NCBI GenBank assembly: GCA_004369045.1
Contig: ML213525.1
Coordinates: forward strand, 251,789-315,788
Source of the DNA: Heliocybe sulcata
Taxonomy: Eukaryota > Basidiomycota > Agaricomycetes > Gloeophyllales > Gloeophyllaceae
DNA length: 64,000 nucleotides
Reading direction: 5' to 3'
How positions within the stretch are numbered: the first letter of the stretch is position 1; each line of letters starts with the position of its first letter. The notes beneath the pieces were generated by a model that saw nothing but the letters and a program-made list of their open reading frames with translations, did no database searches and had not been told where the DNA came from. The translations under genes and the position numbers were made by a program. Positions 21,847 through 32,194 of the stretch are shown in pieces.

Positions 21847-24537
21847 GTGACAGGTTCGTCGCGTCCGCGTCCGCGCTCGATGGAAGAAGAGGAACTCATG
21901 CCTCCTGGGTCACTCTTCAACTGGTACTGCGTTCTGCACTCGGCCGCCGATATATGCTTCAAAGCTACGGAGTATAGGTCCTCTCAGGTTAGCACGCGCG
22001 TCGCACCTTTGACTGCAGGGAGGAAGAGGAAGCGGGCAGATGAGCGGAGCGAGACGCATCAGGGCTCCCATCAGAGGTATGAAGAGGCAAGAGTGTACAA
22101 GCCAGTTGCTGCGACCCAGGGGCCCTTGAAATCAGAAGGGTTCACCTCTCTGGGACAAAAGCCTCTGGCTAATTCAAAACCATTCGATGTAACTGCCGTG
22201 GAACTTCCTACCGAACGGCATGCACTGGATAGGCAGACCACCTCGCCTAAAGACATCCGGACATCAGAGACGAAGAAGGAAACCGATAAGAGACCGGTAT
22301 ATGTCTTTGATAATAAACTAGAAGCTTCTACGTCCGCTAGAACAAGCCCGCTACTACCGAAAGTCCTGCTCTCCGAGCCTCCACTGTCAGAAATGCCACC
22401 GCAGCAGAATGCTCTTTTTAATACGGAACCTATGTCAGAATATCCAGATCCGGACCCTCTGAAGGCAACCGCTCAAGAGTCTGACTCCTTGACTGCACCA
22501 GAACCGTCATATCCGGAGAGTGACGAGGTGTGTGCCCTTTATGTAGCGCGGCTGTATGTCACCGTCTCCCCATCTTTATCGGACATTTTTGCCATACCTC
22601 AAGGCTACTATCATTATAATAAGGTGTTTCAGGGATTTATGCTAACGGTTGGGGCGACAGGCCACTCAAATCGCTGCTACTCGGCGCCTTCAATCGTCGA
22701 AAGTGCCGTCTTCCCGCATAGGACGTTTATTTCACTATGGAGGCAAGTATATGATACATCTTTCTTGTCTCTGCGCTACCTACAGTCACATCCTTCCGCT
22801 TTCTTCCAGGCCTCGCGGCTTCACTAGGCTACGGGGCAGCGTCGGAGCTCGTCCGAAGAACAACCAGTGGCACTGAAGACAACCAGTATTCATCCTCTCT
22901 GATGATGACAGAGGCCAATATCTCCCGCCTGGTATCAAAATTATCGCAGATGCGGGGAGCGGCTCTTAAATTAGGTCAATTTATGAGTATCCAAGGTCAG
23001 GTCCCCTTGAAAATAGTGGAAACACATATGCTTCTAAACTCAGTTGACCTTTGTAGACTCCCAGCTTTTACCACCTCAAGTTGAAGAGGTCTTCCGCCGC
23101 GTGCAAGATAGCGCGCATTACATGCCTGACTGGCAGATGGAAGCACGTATCCTGCCTCCCTCCCTCGCTTCCCGTGCTCACAATCTTCTTCCGCAGCAAG
23201 TCCTCACATCCTCTCTTGGTCCTTCCTGGTCAGACCACTTCGTCTCATTCGACCGTGTTCCGTTCGCCGCCGCGTCCATCGGCCAGGTCCACCGTGCTGT
23301 GCTCGCAGCTGCGTCCTCTCCTACGAGCAAGGACGAGTCAGTCGCTGTAAAAATCCAGTTTCCCAATATCAAGAACTCGATTGAGAGCGATCTGGGGTAT
23401 GTCAAGCTACTGCTGACGGCGGGCAGATTATTACCGAAGGGATTATTTCTCGATCGGACCATCAAGGTACCTCACTGTCATAATATCGGAGATAATAAGC
23501 AGAACCGGATTCGTGATGGCTAGGTCATGAAAGAAGAGCTCGCAGACGAATGCAACTATCTCCGCGAAGCGTCCTTCCTACGAAAGTTCGGCTCGCCCGA
23601 CTATCTTGGCAAGGATCCCAGGTTCAAGGTTCCCTGGGTGTGGGACGGCAGCACGGACGATGTCCTCATCATGGAACGCGTGAATGGAGTCAGCGTCGGC
23701 GGGAACATGGTCGACAAGCTTTCTCAGCAGGACCGCGATAATGTACTTCCTCTTTTTGCCCGTTGATTTTGGATAACTGAGGAACAGCTGCAGATCGCAA
23801 GCCGCGTCATCGAGTTATGTCTGATGGAGCTCTTCTCGTTCAGAGCGATGCAAACCGACCCTAACTGGACGAACTTCTTGTGGAATTCGCGGACGCGACA
23901 GGTGCGTGGAACATCGTGCAGGACGTGCCATTCGACAGGAATATGCTAATTATCGGGGTAGGTTGAGCTCGTTGACTTTGGTGCGACTAGAGAATACTCG
24001 AAAGAGTTCATGGACAACTGGTTGCGTCTTCTGCTAGCTGCCGCCTCCGAAGATAGGGAGGCGTGCATTGACTCCAGTTTGAAGCTGGGTTATCTGACCG
24101 GAGAGGAAAACGAGGTCAGCGCTTTCTTGGCGTATGCCATGAAGCCTATAGCTTGCGAACTAATTTGAATCGTTCTGTCTCCTGACAGGTCATGTTGGAC
24201 GCCCACGTTCAGTCAATGCAGCTCCTCGCCACCCCGTTCAAGGCTACTACCACGCAACCTTTCGCATTCGGGCGGGGCACCCGGTGGACCGAGATCACGG
24301 CTGATATTCGAGCCCAGATTCCGGTCATGCTGCAGCACCGCCTCACTCCTCCGCCCCGAGAAACGTACAGCTTGAACCGGTAAGTAAAATCGCCTCGTGT
24401 ACATGGTCAATTTTCTGACGTTGCTCAGGAAATTGTCTGGCGCGTTCCTACTGGCGTCACGGCTTGGCGCGAGAGTCGATTGCCGGCGGTTGTGGGAGGG
24501 CGTGGTGAGCAAGTACAAATTTGGACCAGAGCATTAG
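21847..24537 (+). CDS. COQ8: ABC1/COQ8-family atypical kinase (coenzyme Q biosynthesis)
   Basis: A mitochondrial ATPase/kinase-like protein needed for ubiquinone synthesis. The N-terminal 230 residues are low complexity after 'LFNWYCVLHSAADI'. The conserved part has 'KVPSSRIGRLFHYGG', the K-x-G-Q motif in 'RGAALKLGQFMSIQD', the Ala-rich loop in 'PFAAASIGQVHRAVL' (the family's AAAS variant of the P-loop), 'VAVKIQFPNI', 'EELADECNYLREASF', the catalytic loop 'QTDPNWTNFLWN' and the metal-binding 'ELVDFGATREY'. The C-terminus is 'LWEGVVSKYKFGPEH' with stop 24535-24537. The intron at 22743-22809 is GC-AG (AG|GCAAGT). In-frame ATGs at 21847, 21880 and 21898 are all possible starts; the last best fits the short N-terminus I remember for the family. 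Confidence 0.9.
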
Positions 24538-24652
24538 CAGTCCAGACTCCAGAGGACGATGCTGGCCAAGACAATTACGGTACGGTGGTAGTGTAATCCC
24601 TTTGGTCTGGCTCTGACCCGTATTGAAGAAGTCTAACGAATCGTAAAAAGCT

Positions 24653-25513
24653 TCAAAGCTCCTTTTTATGCTCATTCTGTGGCTGAGCGGCGCGGGTTGA
24701 GTAGATCATGTCAGTAAACGGCCTATGAATTACTGTCAGAAAGATGTGACTGCGGCATATTGCACTGCACTGACCCTTCGAAGCGGAGCGCGATCACATA
24801 AACAACATATACGTATGCCGTGACTAGGAGACCAGCTGGGCGCTCATACCTGGCGACGCTCAGGATCAGGGGCGTGGCGCCAGTCAAACTCATGGACTTA
24901 CCAGAGAGCACCTGCGGCAAAGCACATCGTGCTGCCGACGTACATCGGGTCTCGTAGGACATTGAAGGGAAACCCCTCCACTCTGTGGTCCATTAAAATG
25001 CCGAAATAGTCGCCCAGGAAAGTGCCTGTGATACCAAGCGCCCAAGTTGACGTAATGACAAACGTTTGTCCAACTAGGAAAAGGGCTGCTGGCACGACGG
25101 TAGCGTATGGCTCTGGGAGCAGATGCACTCTCGGCTGGTCCTCCAGAGCACGCTGGTAGCTGTCAAGGAGTTGATCAGTTTGAAGCGTAAAAGGTTCACA
25201 TAGGATGAGGGACATCAGGAGTATTCGTACAGGTGGTCACGAAGAATGCCAAAGGAGAATATCATGACTGCCAGGAAATAGCAACCGTTGCGGGCATTTC
25301 CTCCGAACATGCGGGTAATGGTCTTTTTGTGATATTCTACGGATGTAAAGACGCGTCTTTTCAGTACATTCTCCTAAGGCTTTGGGACGCGACTGAATAC
25401 TCTTCACCATTTTGCGCGACGATGTTCCATGCCGTGGGGTTGAAAGAGATGGATAGTAAGGAAAGATATAAAGACTTTTGGCTGAAGTCCACCAGAGTGG
25501 ATATGGACGACAT
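24653..25513 (-). CDS. OPI3: Phospholipid methyltransferase (OPI3/PEMT type)
   Basis: An ER membrane enzyme that carries out the last methylations from phosphatidyl-monomethylethanolamine to phosphatidylcholine using S-adenosylmethionine. Exons join from ATG 25513: 'MSSISTLVDFSQKSLYLSLL', 'SFNPTAWNIVAQNEY', 'TRMFGGNARNGCYFLA', 'LRDHLYQRALEDQP', then 'TWALGITGTFLGDYFGILMD', 'FNVLRDPMYVGSTMCF' and 'YERPAGLLVTAYVYVVY', ending 'PFTDMIYSTRAAQPQNE' and HKKEL. The RDPMYVGS-type segment and the GxG-containing loop match the SAM-binding regions of the family. There are four membrane spans and about 205 residues, the usual size. The C-terminal KKEL resembles an ER-retention tail. It is convergent with COQ8, 115 bp apart. 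Confidence 0.92.
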
Positions 25514-25634
25514 TGGGGGGAAATCCTGCTCAAACGAAGCTGTCCAGGTGGAACTTGGCTGAGTGGAATGTGCGCGACGCGCCCTCGGGAATAGCCGCTA
25601 GTATAGCCGTTCTTCTTTAAGTAATAGGCTAATA
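25514..25634. other. Upstream flank of OPI3
   Basis: This is the short promoter region between OPI3 and the left end of the foldback element. It carries the left target-site duplication TAATA at 25630-25634. Confidence 0.5.
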
Positions 25635-26154
25635 GGGCCGTTCAGTCCCAAGTGCGCACCAGATTCTGGCAGATTCTGAGACCCGCAGATGCTCGGGAAT
25701 CCAGATGTTGCAAAAGCTACTCCTACAGCAGCTTTTGCAACATCCGTCCAAACGGATTCTGCAGATTCTGGCATTTCCCACCCGCGGCGTGGGATTAACT
25801 TACATAATTCGATTTCCGAGGTGACGTATCTCGTAAATACTGGTCAGATCACGAGAGTTAGAAGAGGTTATATGAGGGGTATATATAATATATATCTATT
25901 AGACACAATCTGGTACAATCACAGATGAAGAACACCGTTATATCCCGTAGTAGAGTTTTCGGCGTGTTGACGCACGTGACTTGAGAGGCCGCACGTGGCA
26001 GAATCCGTCAACATCTGTTGTCCAGAATCTGCTCGTATTTGAGAGGCCCTTTTGCCAAGGTGTAAGCATTCCCGGTGGATTCTGAAAAATCCACTCCGAG
26101 AATCTGCGAGCAGAATCCACCAGAATCCGGTGCGCACTTGGGACTGAACGGCCC
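25635..26154. mobile_element. Foldback/MITE-like non-autonomous DNA element, 520 bp
   Basis: The element starts GGGCCGTTCAGTCCCAAGTG at 25635 and ends with the exact inverse, finishing ...CTGAACGGCCC at 26154. The terminal inverted repeats are identical over 26 bp and go on imperfectly to about 55 bp. The 5-bp sequence TAATA flanks it directly at 25630-25634 and 26155-26159, consistent with a target-site duplication. It has no open frame of note. Inside are at least ten copies of GATTCTG, mostly in that orientation on the left and as CAGAATC on the right, plus a 15-bp stem-loop at 25704-25744 and a (TA)-rich centre. The superfamily is not clear: a 5-bp duplication does not fit hAT (8 bp), and the TA|...|TA edge leaves Tc1/mariner-like insertion possible. 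Confidence 0.85.
25704..25744. repeat. Perfect 15-bp stem-loop inside the MITE
   Basis: GATGTTGCAAAAGCT (25704-25718) is followed after an 11-nt loop by its exact reverse complement (25730-25744). Confidence 0.85.
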
Positions 26155-27125
26155 TAATAGCAGAACTTCTTACAGGATCAGTCAAGCACAGTCACTCGAG
26201 AGTTTCAGCACTGGCCGCTATAAGGGCAGTGAAAGGCATTATAATCTTCGACCTCATTCTCTCGTCGTCACGCATCAATGATGAAGACTGCGCGGGTTAC
26301 TTATTGGCAGACGACGCCTCTTGCACTGCAGGCTACGGTGAGTGCACTGCTCGTTTGGACTGATGCGGCTGCGTGGAAACCCCAGAGCTGGGTTCTGACT
26401 TCCAGTCTAAGTAGGAGAATAGAACAAGAGGACGTACTCCCCCCAAGGACAGATTCCCAGTCTGATTTGTCAAATGATCGATTCTGTTCATACACAAGCC
26501 GGGAAAGCTCTGGCTGTGAGCACGGTCCTGCATGGTCAAACTAAAGCTGTAGCCCAAGTACTTGGCATGCATGACCACCATAACGGCAACCCGAGTTCCG
26601 GGCGTTGGACAGATATACATAGACTTACTCAATCCGGTGAAACGCCTTTCCGCTGCGGTGAGCGCTCATGTCCAAATCTAAGCCGCACTCTCATGATGTC
26701 GAATGCGTACGCTGTGCAGAAATATCTTTACGAAGCTACAAACAACCATATTGGATTTTTTTGTCTCGTATGGTTGAATTTGGCCTATTACTGCCCACAC
26801 ACAAAGGACCAGGATATCACCCCGGAGAGGCTGATATTTCCATCTTATCGGAGCTTAATCGGGTTGACAGATCATGTTGCAGTGCGTCCGTCTAACCCCC
26901 ACCACGTTGAGCAGCACGATGCAAGCGAGCCTTTGCAACGTTGCTCTTGTACATGATATATACATGGACCCATGTCTGGCTCACCTACCCGAAGAAGCAC
27001 CACCTCCGACTTCATTCCCGCTCTTCCTAGCTCCTGCTTCTAGATATCACAACCACTGTGCGTCCTGTGAGAACCTTCGCTTTTCCATGCTTCGAGTCTC
27101 AAACCTATATGCGCATAGATTTATC
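26155..27125. other. Intergenic, promoter of the TKL kinase gene
   Basis: A 160-codon open frame at 26474-26956 shows no domain and no splice partners and is not called. A GATATATAC sequence near 26955 and the pyrimidine-rich stretch at about 27000-27080 look like the promoter and transcription start of the kinase gene. Confidence 0.5.
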
Positions 27126-29489
27126 ATGACACAAGATGTACCCTCGGATTCTGCACCCGTATTTATAAGTGCTGAGCACTCTTCTACCTCCCATACGATT
27201 TCTACATCGGCCACGGTCCTTCGCCAGCGTAGCGAACCGTATGCTCCATCTAGGGCCCCTTCATTCCTTTCAGTAGCTCCTCATCCATCGCGTTCGTATA
27301 CACACCGACCGTCACCTCTACAGGAGTTTTCATCCATAGTGAACGAAGATCGTCCAGATACTTTCAGAAGCTCTGAGATATCTGACGTTCCGAGAAGACC
27401 GTGCGAGACCTCTGGATGGGATCAGGCGGCTTCGTCTCAGCGTTATACCAATAGCTCCGCCAAGAACTCAAGAGGTCGAACAAGGTGTCATCCTGCTCTC
27501 AGTGAACTCGTGCTCGGATTGCCGGGCAAGGCTCAGAGTCGCCATCCGGGATGCGTCTCTGATTCTGCGAGCAGCGCCGGAGTCGGAGACCTCGACCACT
27601 ACAGGGCCATGAACGACCTCAGCAGGCAGACAAGTCAATATGCACCGTCTGTTCTGTTCTCGAGTCCCGTTCCGCCGTCCACCCCGGCGACTTCTATTCA
27701 TGCTCTGGATGCTGGTGCATTTTCCGACCGGGACGAACCATGCATATCTGTCTCCCGTACGACACACGACTCCCTTCTGGAGTTAAAGCAGCAGATGGAT
27801 AATGCGAAGAAAGTCTGCCTGGAGATAAAGCTGCGATGGGAAGAACTCCGGGAGCGTACAGAAAGAGAGGCGCACTTGCGCTCTCTGTCTGATAACATGG
27901 AAGGCGACCGACATGGCTTAATGACGGAAGAAAACCAAGATCCGCAGCGGAGCCTGGTTCTCGAGACAGGCCACACGGAAGACGTTGATGACGCACTGCA
28001 GATTCTCCTCCAAGAGAGAATATTATCCAAGAGGAGGGAAGCTGAGGTGGCAGAGATCGAAGGTTCTCTGTCATCATTGCTGGGCAGCTGGCGAGACCTG
28101 AAGAGACTGGCAACTCACGAAATGGTTGCGCACGACGGTGATCATTCGACGGACGACCTTCCTTTTCAAGAATGGAAGCTCAAATCCTCAGTGACGCCTG
28201 CCACGAGCTGCAGGGACGAATCACCAGACTTCATGTCGTCTAGCGAGGACGACGTTGCCCGTTTAAGCCCGACGGCTGACATGATCAGGAACATCACAGG
28301 CCAAATAGACTTGTCAAGTCCGTACCCTGTGGCCTGCGGTGGTTTCGCTGATGTATACCCTGCTGTCTGGTTCGACGGCATGCGGGAAGAGAAGGTACGA
28401 GATATATGAGATCGTGGATGACAGGCATCAGGCTTACCATGCTGTGCTGTTGATAGGTCGCAATCAAAGTGCTTCGGCCCCAGTACGACGAGTGCGACAC
28501 TTTGAAAATACAGAAGGTAAATGGGCTTATTCACTGCCATTGGAAAACTGCTAACGCGGACTGGATAGAAACTAAAACACGAGTTGAGAGTTTGGTGCCG
28601 ACTACGCAATCCACATATCCTACCGTTACACGGCGTCGTTGACCGCATTGGCAAGTTCACGGCTATGGTGTCCCCGTGGAAAGAGAACGGCCGCCTATCC
28701 AAATATGTCGAGCGGCAGGGCGAGGCTCTTACTCTCTTCGATCGGCTGGAACTTGTACGTTGGCCCAGTTTCGGGATCTTGTCAGCTTACTGGACATGGT
28801 GTATAGCTATGTCAGATTGCCGTGGGCCTGACCTACTGTGAGTTCACCTTCCGCTGTGGAGGCTTTTGATCTGAGTCTATCCAAGTACATGGCTTGTCGC
28901 CTCCTGTGGTCCATGGAGACCTCACCAGCGTATGTTCTTTGTCCTCGTATGATAGTCGATGACGACCTCTAACGCGCTTTCGGTAGTCCAACGTCCTGAT
29001 CGATGAGCACGGAAAGGCGTTCCTCGCCGATTTCGGTCTTAGTATCATGATCACGGAATGCCACGCGAACTCATCCTCGCACAATCTCGGTGCCGTGCGC
29101 TGGGCGGCGCCGGAGATCTATCTCTGTGATGCACGCGGGCAGACGTGCAAAGTCGGTACTGAGTGCGACGTGTACTCGTTCGGGAGCGTGATGTTTGAGG
29201 TGAGTTATTTCCGGACGATACCTCGTCGTGGGATGTCATGTTTGTTTCGTAGATCCTCTCAGGCCATGTGCCGTATCATTACTTGGACAAAGATATCCAG
29301 GTCGTCATGAAGCTCCTGGCGCACAACAAGCCCCTTCGCCCTACAGAGAGCGAGGCGTACATTACGGACGAGTACTGGGAGTTCATCCAGTGGTGCTGGG
29401 CAGATGATCCGAAGAAGCGTCCCAGCATCAATCAAATCCTCACCCGCATTCAAGGTTTCCGGGAAGCCGCGTCCACATCCCTGATTTAA
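27126..29489 (+). CDS. Protein kinase, tyrosine-kinase-like (TKL) group
   Basis: A cytosolic kinase with a long regulatory front. Residues 1-215 are Ser/Pro-rich. A probable coiled coil lies at about 219-258 ('LLELKQQMDNAKKVCLEIKL'). The kinase domain starts near residue 405 with 'CGGFADVYPAVWFDG', the Lys of 'VAIKVLRPQYDEC', 'RLRNPHILPLHGVV', the catalytic loop 'VVHGDLTSSNVLIDEHG' (HGD in place of HRD, Asp and Asn kept), 'FLADFGLS', 'RWAAPEIYL' and 'ECDVYSFGSVMFEILSGHVP'. It ends 'WCWADDPKKRPSINQIL' and the stop at 29487-29489. Five or more introns cut only the kinase part; the front is one exon. The frame is open up to 26874, but the residues before 27126 look non-coding, so ATG 27126 is preferred. 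The substrate is unknown. Confidence 0.87.
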
Positions 29490-29526
29490 ACTCATAATAT
29501 CTATCACACGCAAGCTACTGTTCCTC

Positions 29527-29880
29527 ATTCATCCGCCCATTTTATTATTCGACTATTATCACACATCCCGGACCACCTCGCATTCCTTCGTCAATCCGTC
29601 CTGGATGTCATAGACAGCCTCGCGTCGCTTCGTACCCGCCCTGTCACGCTCCTCGCCCACTGTGTTGGCTTGAGTCGAGATATGAGCGGTCGCGGGAGAT
29701 AGCGGAGCTGCGCGGGAGGATTTCGGGCATTGCAGGTCAGGAACCACAGGACGGCTCTAGACGCATAGCAAGCAGGATCGGCATAGCATTGCTCCCCATT
29801 ACACTGCATTCCCATTGTTTATTCACCGCATCCTCGCACTGGACTGCACTGTTGATTAATTATTGCCGGCACGATCGCAC
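29527..29880 (+). repeat. Degenerate direct repeat, copy A
   Basis: Copy A shares with copy B, in the same order, ATCATAGACA-CCTCGCG, CTCATCGCCCACTGTGT-like, a GTTGAGAC-like stretch, CCTTGCAGGTCA-like, GCATTCCCATTGTT and CGCCGCATC segments. The offset is about 570-610 bp because of indels. Confidence 0.65.
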
Positions 29881-30159
29881 TGCCTACGCCGTTCATTCGA
29901 TTCCGTCACGTCCTCCCGGCATATCGCGCTTATACCACCTGTCCGCGTTCCACTCGCCATCCGCATCCCCGGACCCAAGCGCCATCCTATTCACGCGAGG
30001 GACTCGACGTGTCGATCGCGTCGCCGCACCTCCTACTCTGACTTTGCCCCGCTTTCGCGTTGATGACCTCTCCGTCCTGGCCCGCTTACGAGGCCCGTGT
30101 TCATTGGGGCACTGCCTCGTCGTACAGCGCTGTCCGGGCCACGCAATTCTACAGGTTTT

Positions 30160-30445
30160 CATTCATTGGCTATCATTATTATCCGACCATCATCATGCGT
30201 CTTGTGTCCGGGATATCATAGACAACCTCGCGCCGCTTCATCTCACCCGGTCAAGCTCATCGCCCACTGTGTAGGCCCGAGTTGAGACCTGACTGGTCGC
30301 GGACCATGAGTCTCGAGCCTTGCAGGTCACGGCTCTGGATGCACATCAAGCAATATCTCTCCCCGTTACGATGCATTCCCATTGTTAATTCGCCGCATCG
30401 TCGTACTGCTTATTGCCAACGCATTCTATTCCGTATTGTCATCGC
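30160..30445 (+). repeat. Degenerate direct repeat, copy B
   Basis: This is the second, shorter copy of the sequence at 29527-29880. It matches by eye through the blocks starting near 30216 (TCATAGACAACCTCGCG) and 30373 (GCATTCCCATTGTT). Confidence 0.65.
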
Positions 30446-31066
30446 CCTCGTATCCTGTCCTCGTTTTGACCGCCCCCTACGCTCCATCGCGCAACTTGGC
30501 TGCTTCACGGGGCCCAGCCACCACTCACGGTCGCATGCATTCATATGCCTAACCGCCAAGTCGCGGTCTCTGCGACACTCTCCGCGATACTGCCTCTCCA
30601 GCCCGCCAAGTCGCGGCTGACGGCGATCTCTTCGGCACTGCGTGCAGGATACTGCGCGACCTTCCGCCGCATCTCAGCGACCCGAGTGCATTTCATTTTG
30701 AGGCTGTTCAATACTCGCCTTGGCATTTCACCTTTGCATTCACAGCCTCAGTACACCGCATGTCTCGCGCCAGTCTCAGACATCCTAGAATAGACCGTCA
30801 ACATAAACCGTAAATTAGAAAACGCACCGGGGTAGATATCGTAGCCAGAAGTTAACTCAAGTGAATGTACATGATCCGCGCACCAGACTGTTCCGAGGTG
30901 AATCCTAGCTACCATTAAGTATCGGCATATACACACAAGGCAAAGGGATATCATAAGACAATCCGTACAGATCCAGCATCCGAGAGCCCCCGCTACTCCT
31001 CACAATCACATATACGCACTACACCCGACACTAACCCACCACACCGAAACGACAGACAGACACGCG

Positions 31067-32194
31067 TCAGAGCCTCCTCAGCGCCTTCTTGCGCTTCTCC
31101 GCACCACTCGCGGCGGTCGGCCCCGCCGCGCGCTTCACAGCCTTCGCAGGCGCGGGCGCAGCGGCCGCGCTCGGTGTGGCGACCTTGACTGCCTCGCCGA
31201 CGTTCGAGTCCGCGGTGCCCAGGGGCGAGGGCGAGACGTGGCGCTCCTTGCCCTTATCCTTGTTCGTGGACTTGTCCTTATCGGTAGGGGCGGGTGCGGA
31301 GAGGTTGGAGGACTGCAGAGGATGGGGCGTGGCCATGGAGGGGAGCGGTTTCGCGAGGGGAGCGGAGGGTGGGGACGGGGGCGAGAGGGTGGTGGATGGG
31401 ATGATAGGGGTGGTGGAGGAAGATGAGGAAGAGGATGAAGAGGTGGACGCGGGCGTGGATGCGTCCGAGGACGGTGTGGCGAATTCGGATGGGGGGACCT
31501 GAAGCAACTCGCTCGTCTCGGAGTCGACTACAAAGCACGTGGGAATAAACATACCTTTGGCGTCGCGTGCACGCTCGTGATCAGCTTCGCTCGCGCACAA
31601 TAGTCGTCGTAGTTCTCGAGCAGGAGCTTCCCCGCCTCCTCATCGAGCGCAGACTCGGGATTGGGGTATATGAGGAGGCACTTGACGGTGACGAGGATGT
31701 GCCCAATGCCGTACTTGGCCTTCCAGTCCTTCTTGAGCGTGTTCACGCAAATCTCGCCCGCGCCGGAGACGTTGGGGTGGAAGATCTTCGTCATGAAGCG
31801 ACCTGGCGCCCACGTCAGATACAAGCGCAATGTGTGGCAGAACAGGCGCGACGTACATTTCGGCGGCGCCGCTGGGAACTCCTCTGTGAAACTGAACTTG
31901 ACTCTGAAATACCCGCCAGCGTAGGGCGTGCCCTCTACCCGGACCGCGTCAGCCACCGTGGCGTCGGCCAGACAACGCAGACACGTCGACACCCACCTGG
32001 ACCCTGGATTATCCCAGTCAAATCAAGCATATTGTCCTCGTTGGTGACGATGCGGATGCCTTCCGGGGGACTCGTCCTGAGGTCGGTGATTTCGCGCATG
32101 AGGCGCCTGAGCACAGCGGGTTTGACGGACTGGACGCGATCCGAGCATCAGCTAGGCCACAGACCACAACAAGGCAAGCAATGACGCGTACCAT
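31067..32194 (-). CDS. UBE2S: Ubiquitin-conjugating enzyme E2 S (UBE2S), APC/C-type, LRRL tail
   Basis: An E2 that in animals elongates K11-linked ubiquitin chains on APC/C substrates in mitosis. The UBC fold reads '[18 protein letters not shown]', '[18 protein letters not shown]', '[20 protein letters not shown]' (catalytic Cys), '[20 protein letters not shown]' and '[20 protein letters not shown]'. The tail is Ser/Pro/Ala-rich, then basic, and ends '[10 protein letters not shown]' directly before the stop at 31067; the same LRRL end anchors animal UBE2S to APC2/APC4. The join after HATPK uses a GTATGT donor and lands on VPPSEFA. The first exon may be the single codon ATG (32194-32192) spliced to '[14 protein letters not shown]'. 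An open upstream extension to 32281 is the alternative. Confidence 0.9.

Larger units (their letters stand above)
29490..31066. other. Intergenic with a degenerate non-coding duplication
   Basis: There is no gene on either strand. The stretch contains two diverged copies of a ~300-bp sequence (listed separately). After them come two short ~40-bp copies around the sequence CGCCAAGTCGCGG, near 30552 and 30605. The right end is the 3' flank of UBE2S. Confidence 0.55.

Noticed and set aside
8652-25513. A metabolic gene cluster joining the carrier, SDR, COQ8 and OPI3
   Set aside because: The genes serve unrelated pathways, face different ways and are separated by unrelated genes.
26474-26956. 160-codon plus-strand frame before the TKL kinase
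   Set aside because: It has no domain and overlaps the likely kinase promoter, with other frames equally open.
31567-32184. 205-codon plus-strand frame opposite UBE2S
   Set aside because: It lies wholly antisense to confirmed UBC-fold exons and has no recognisable domain.
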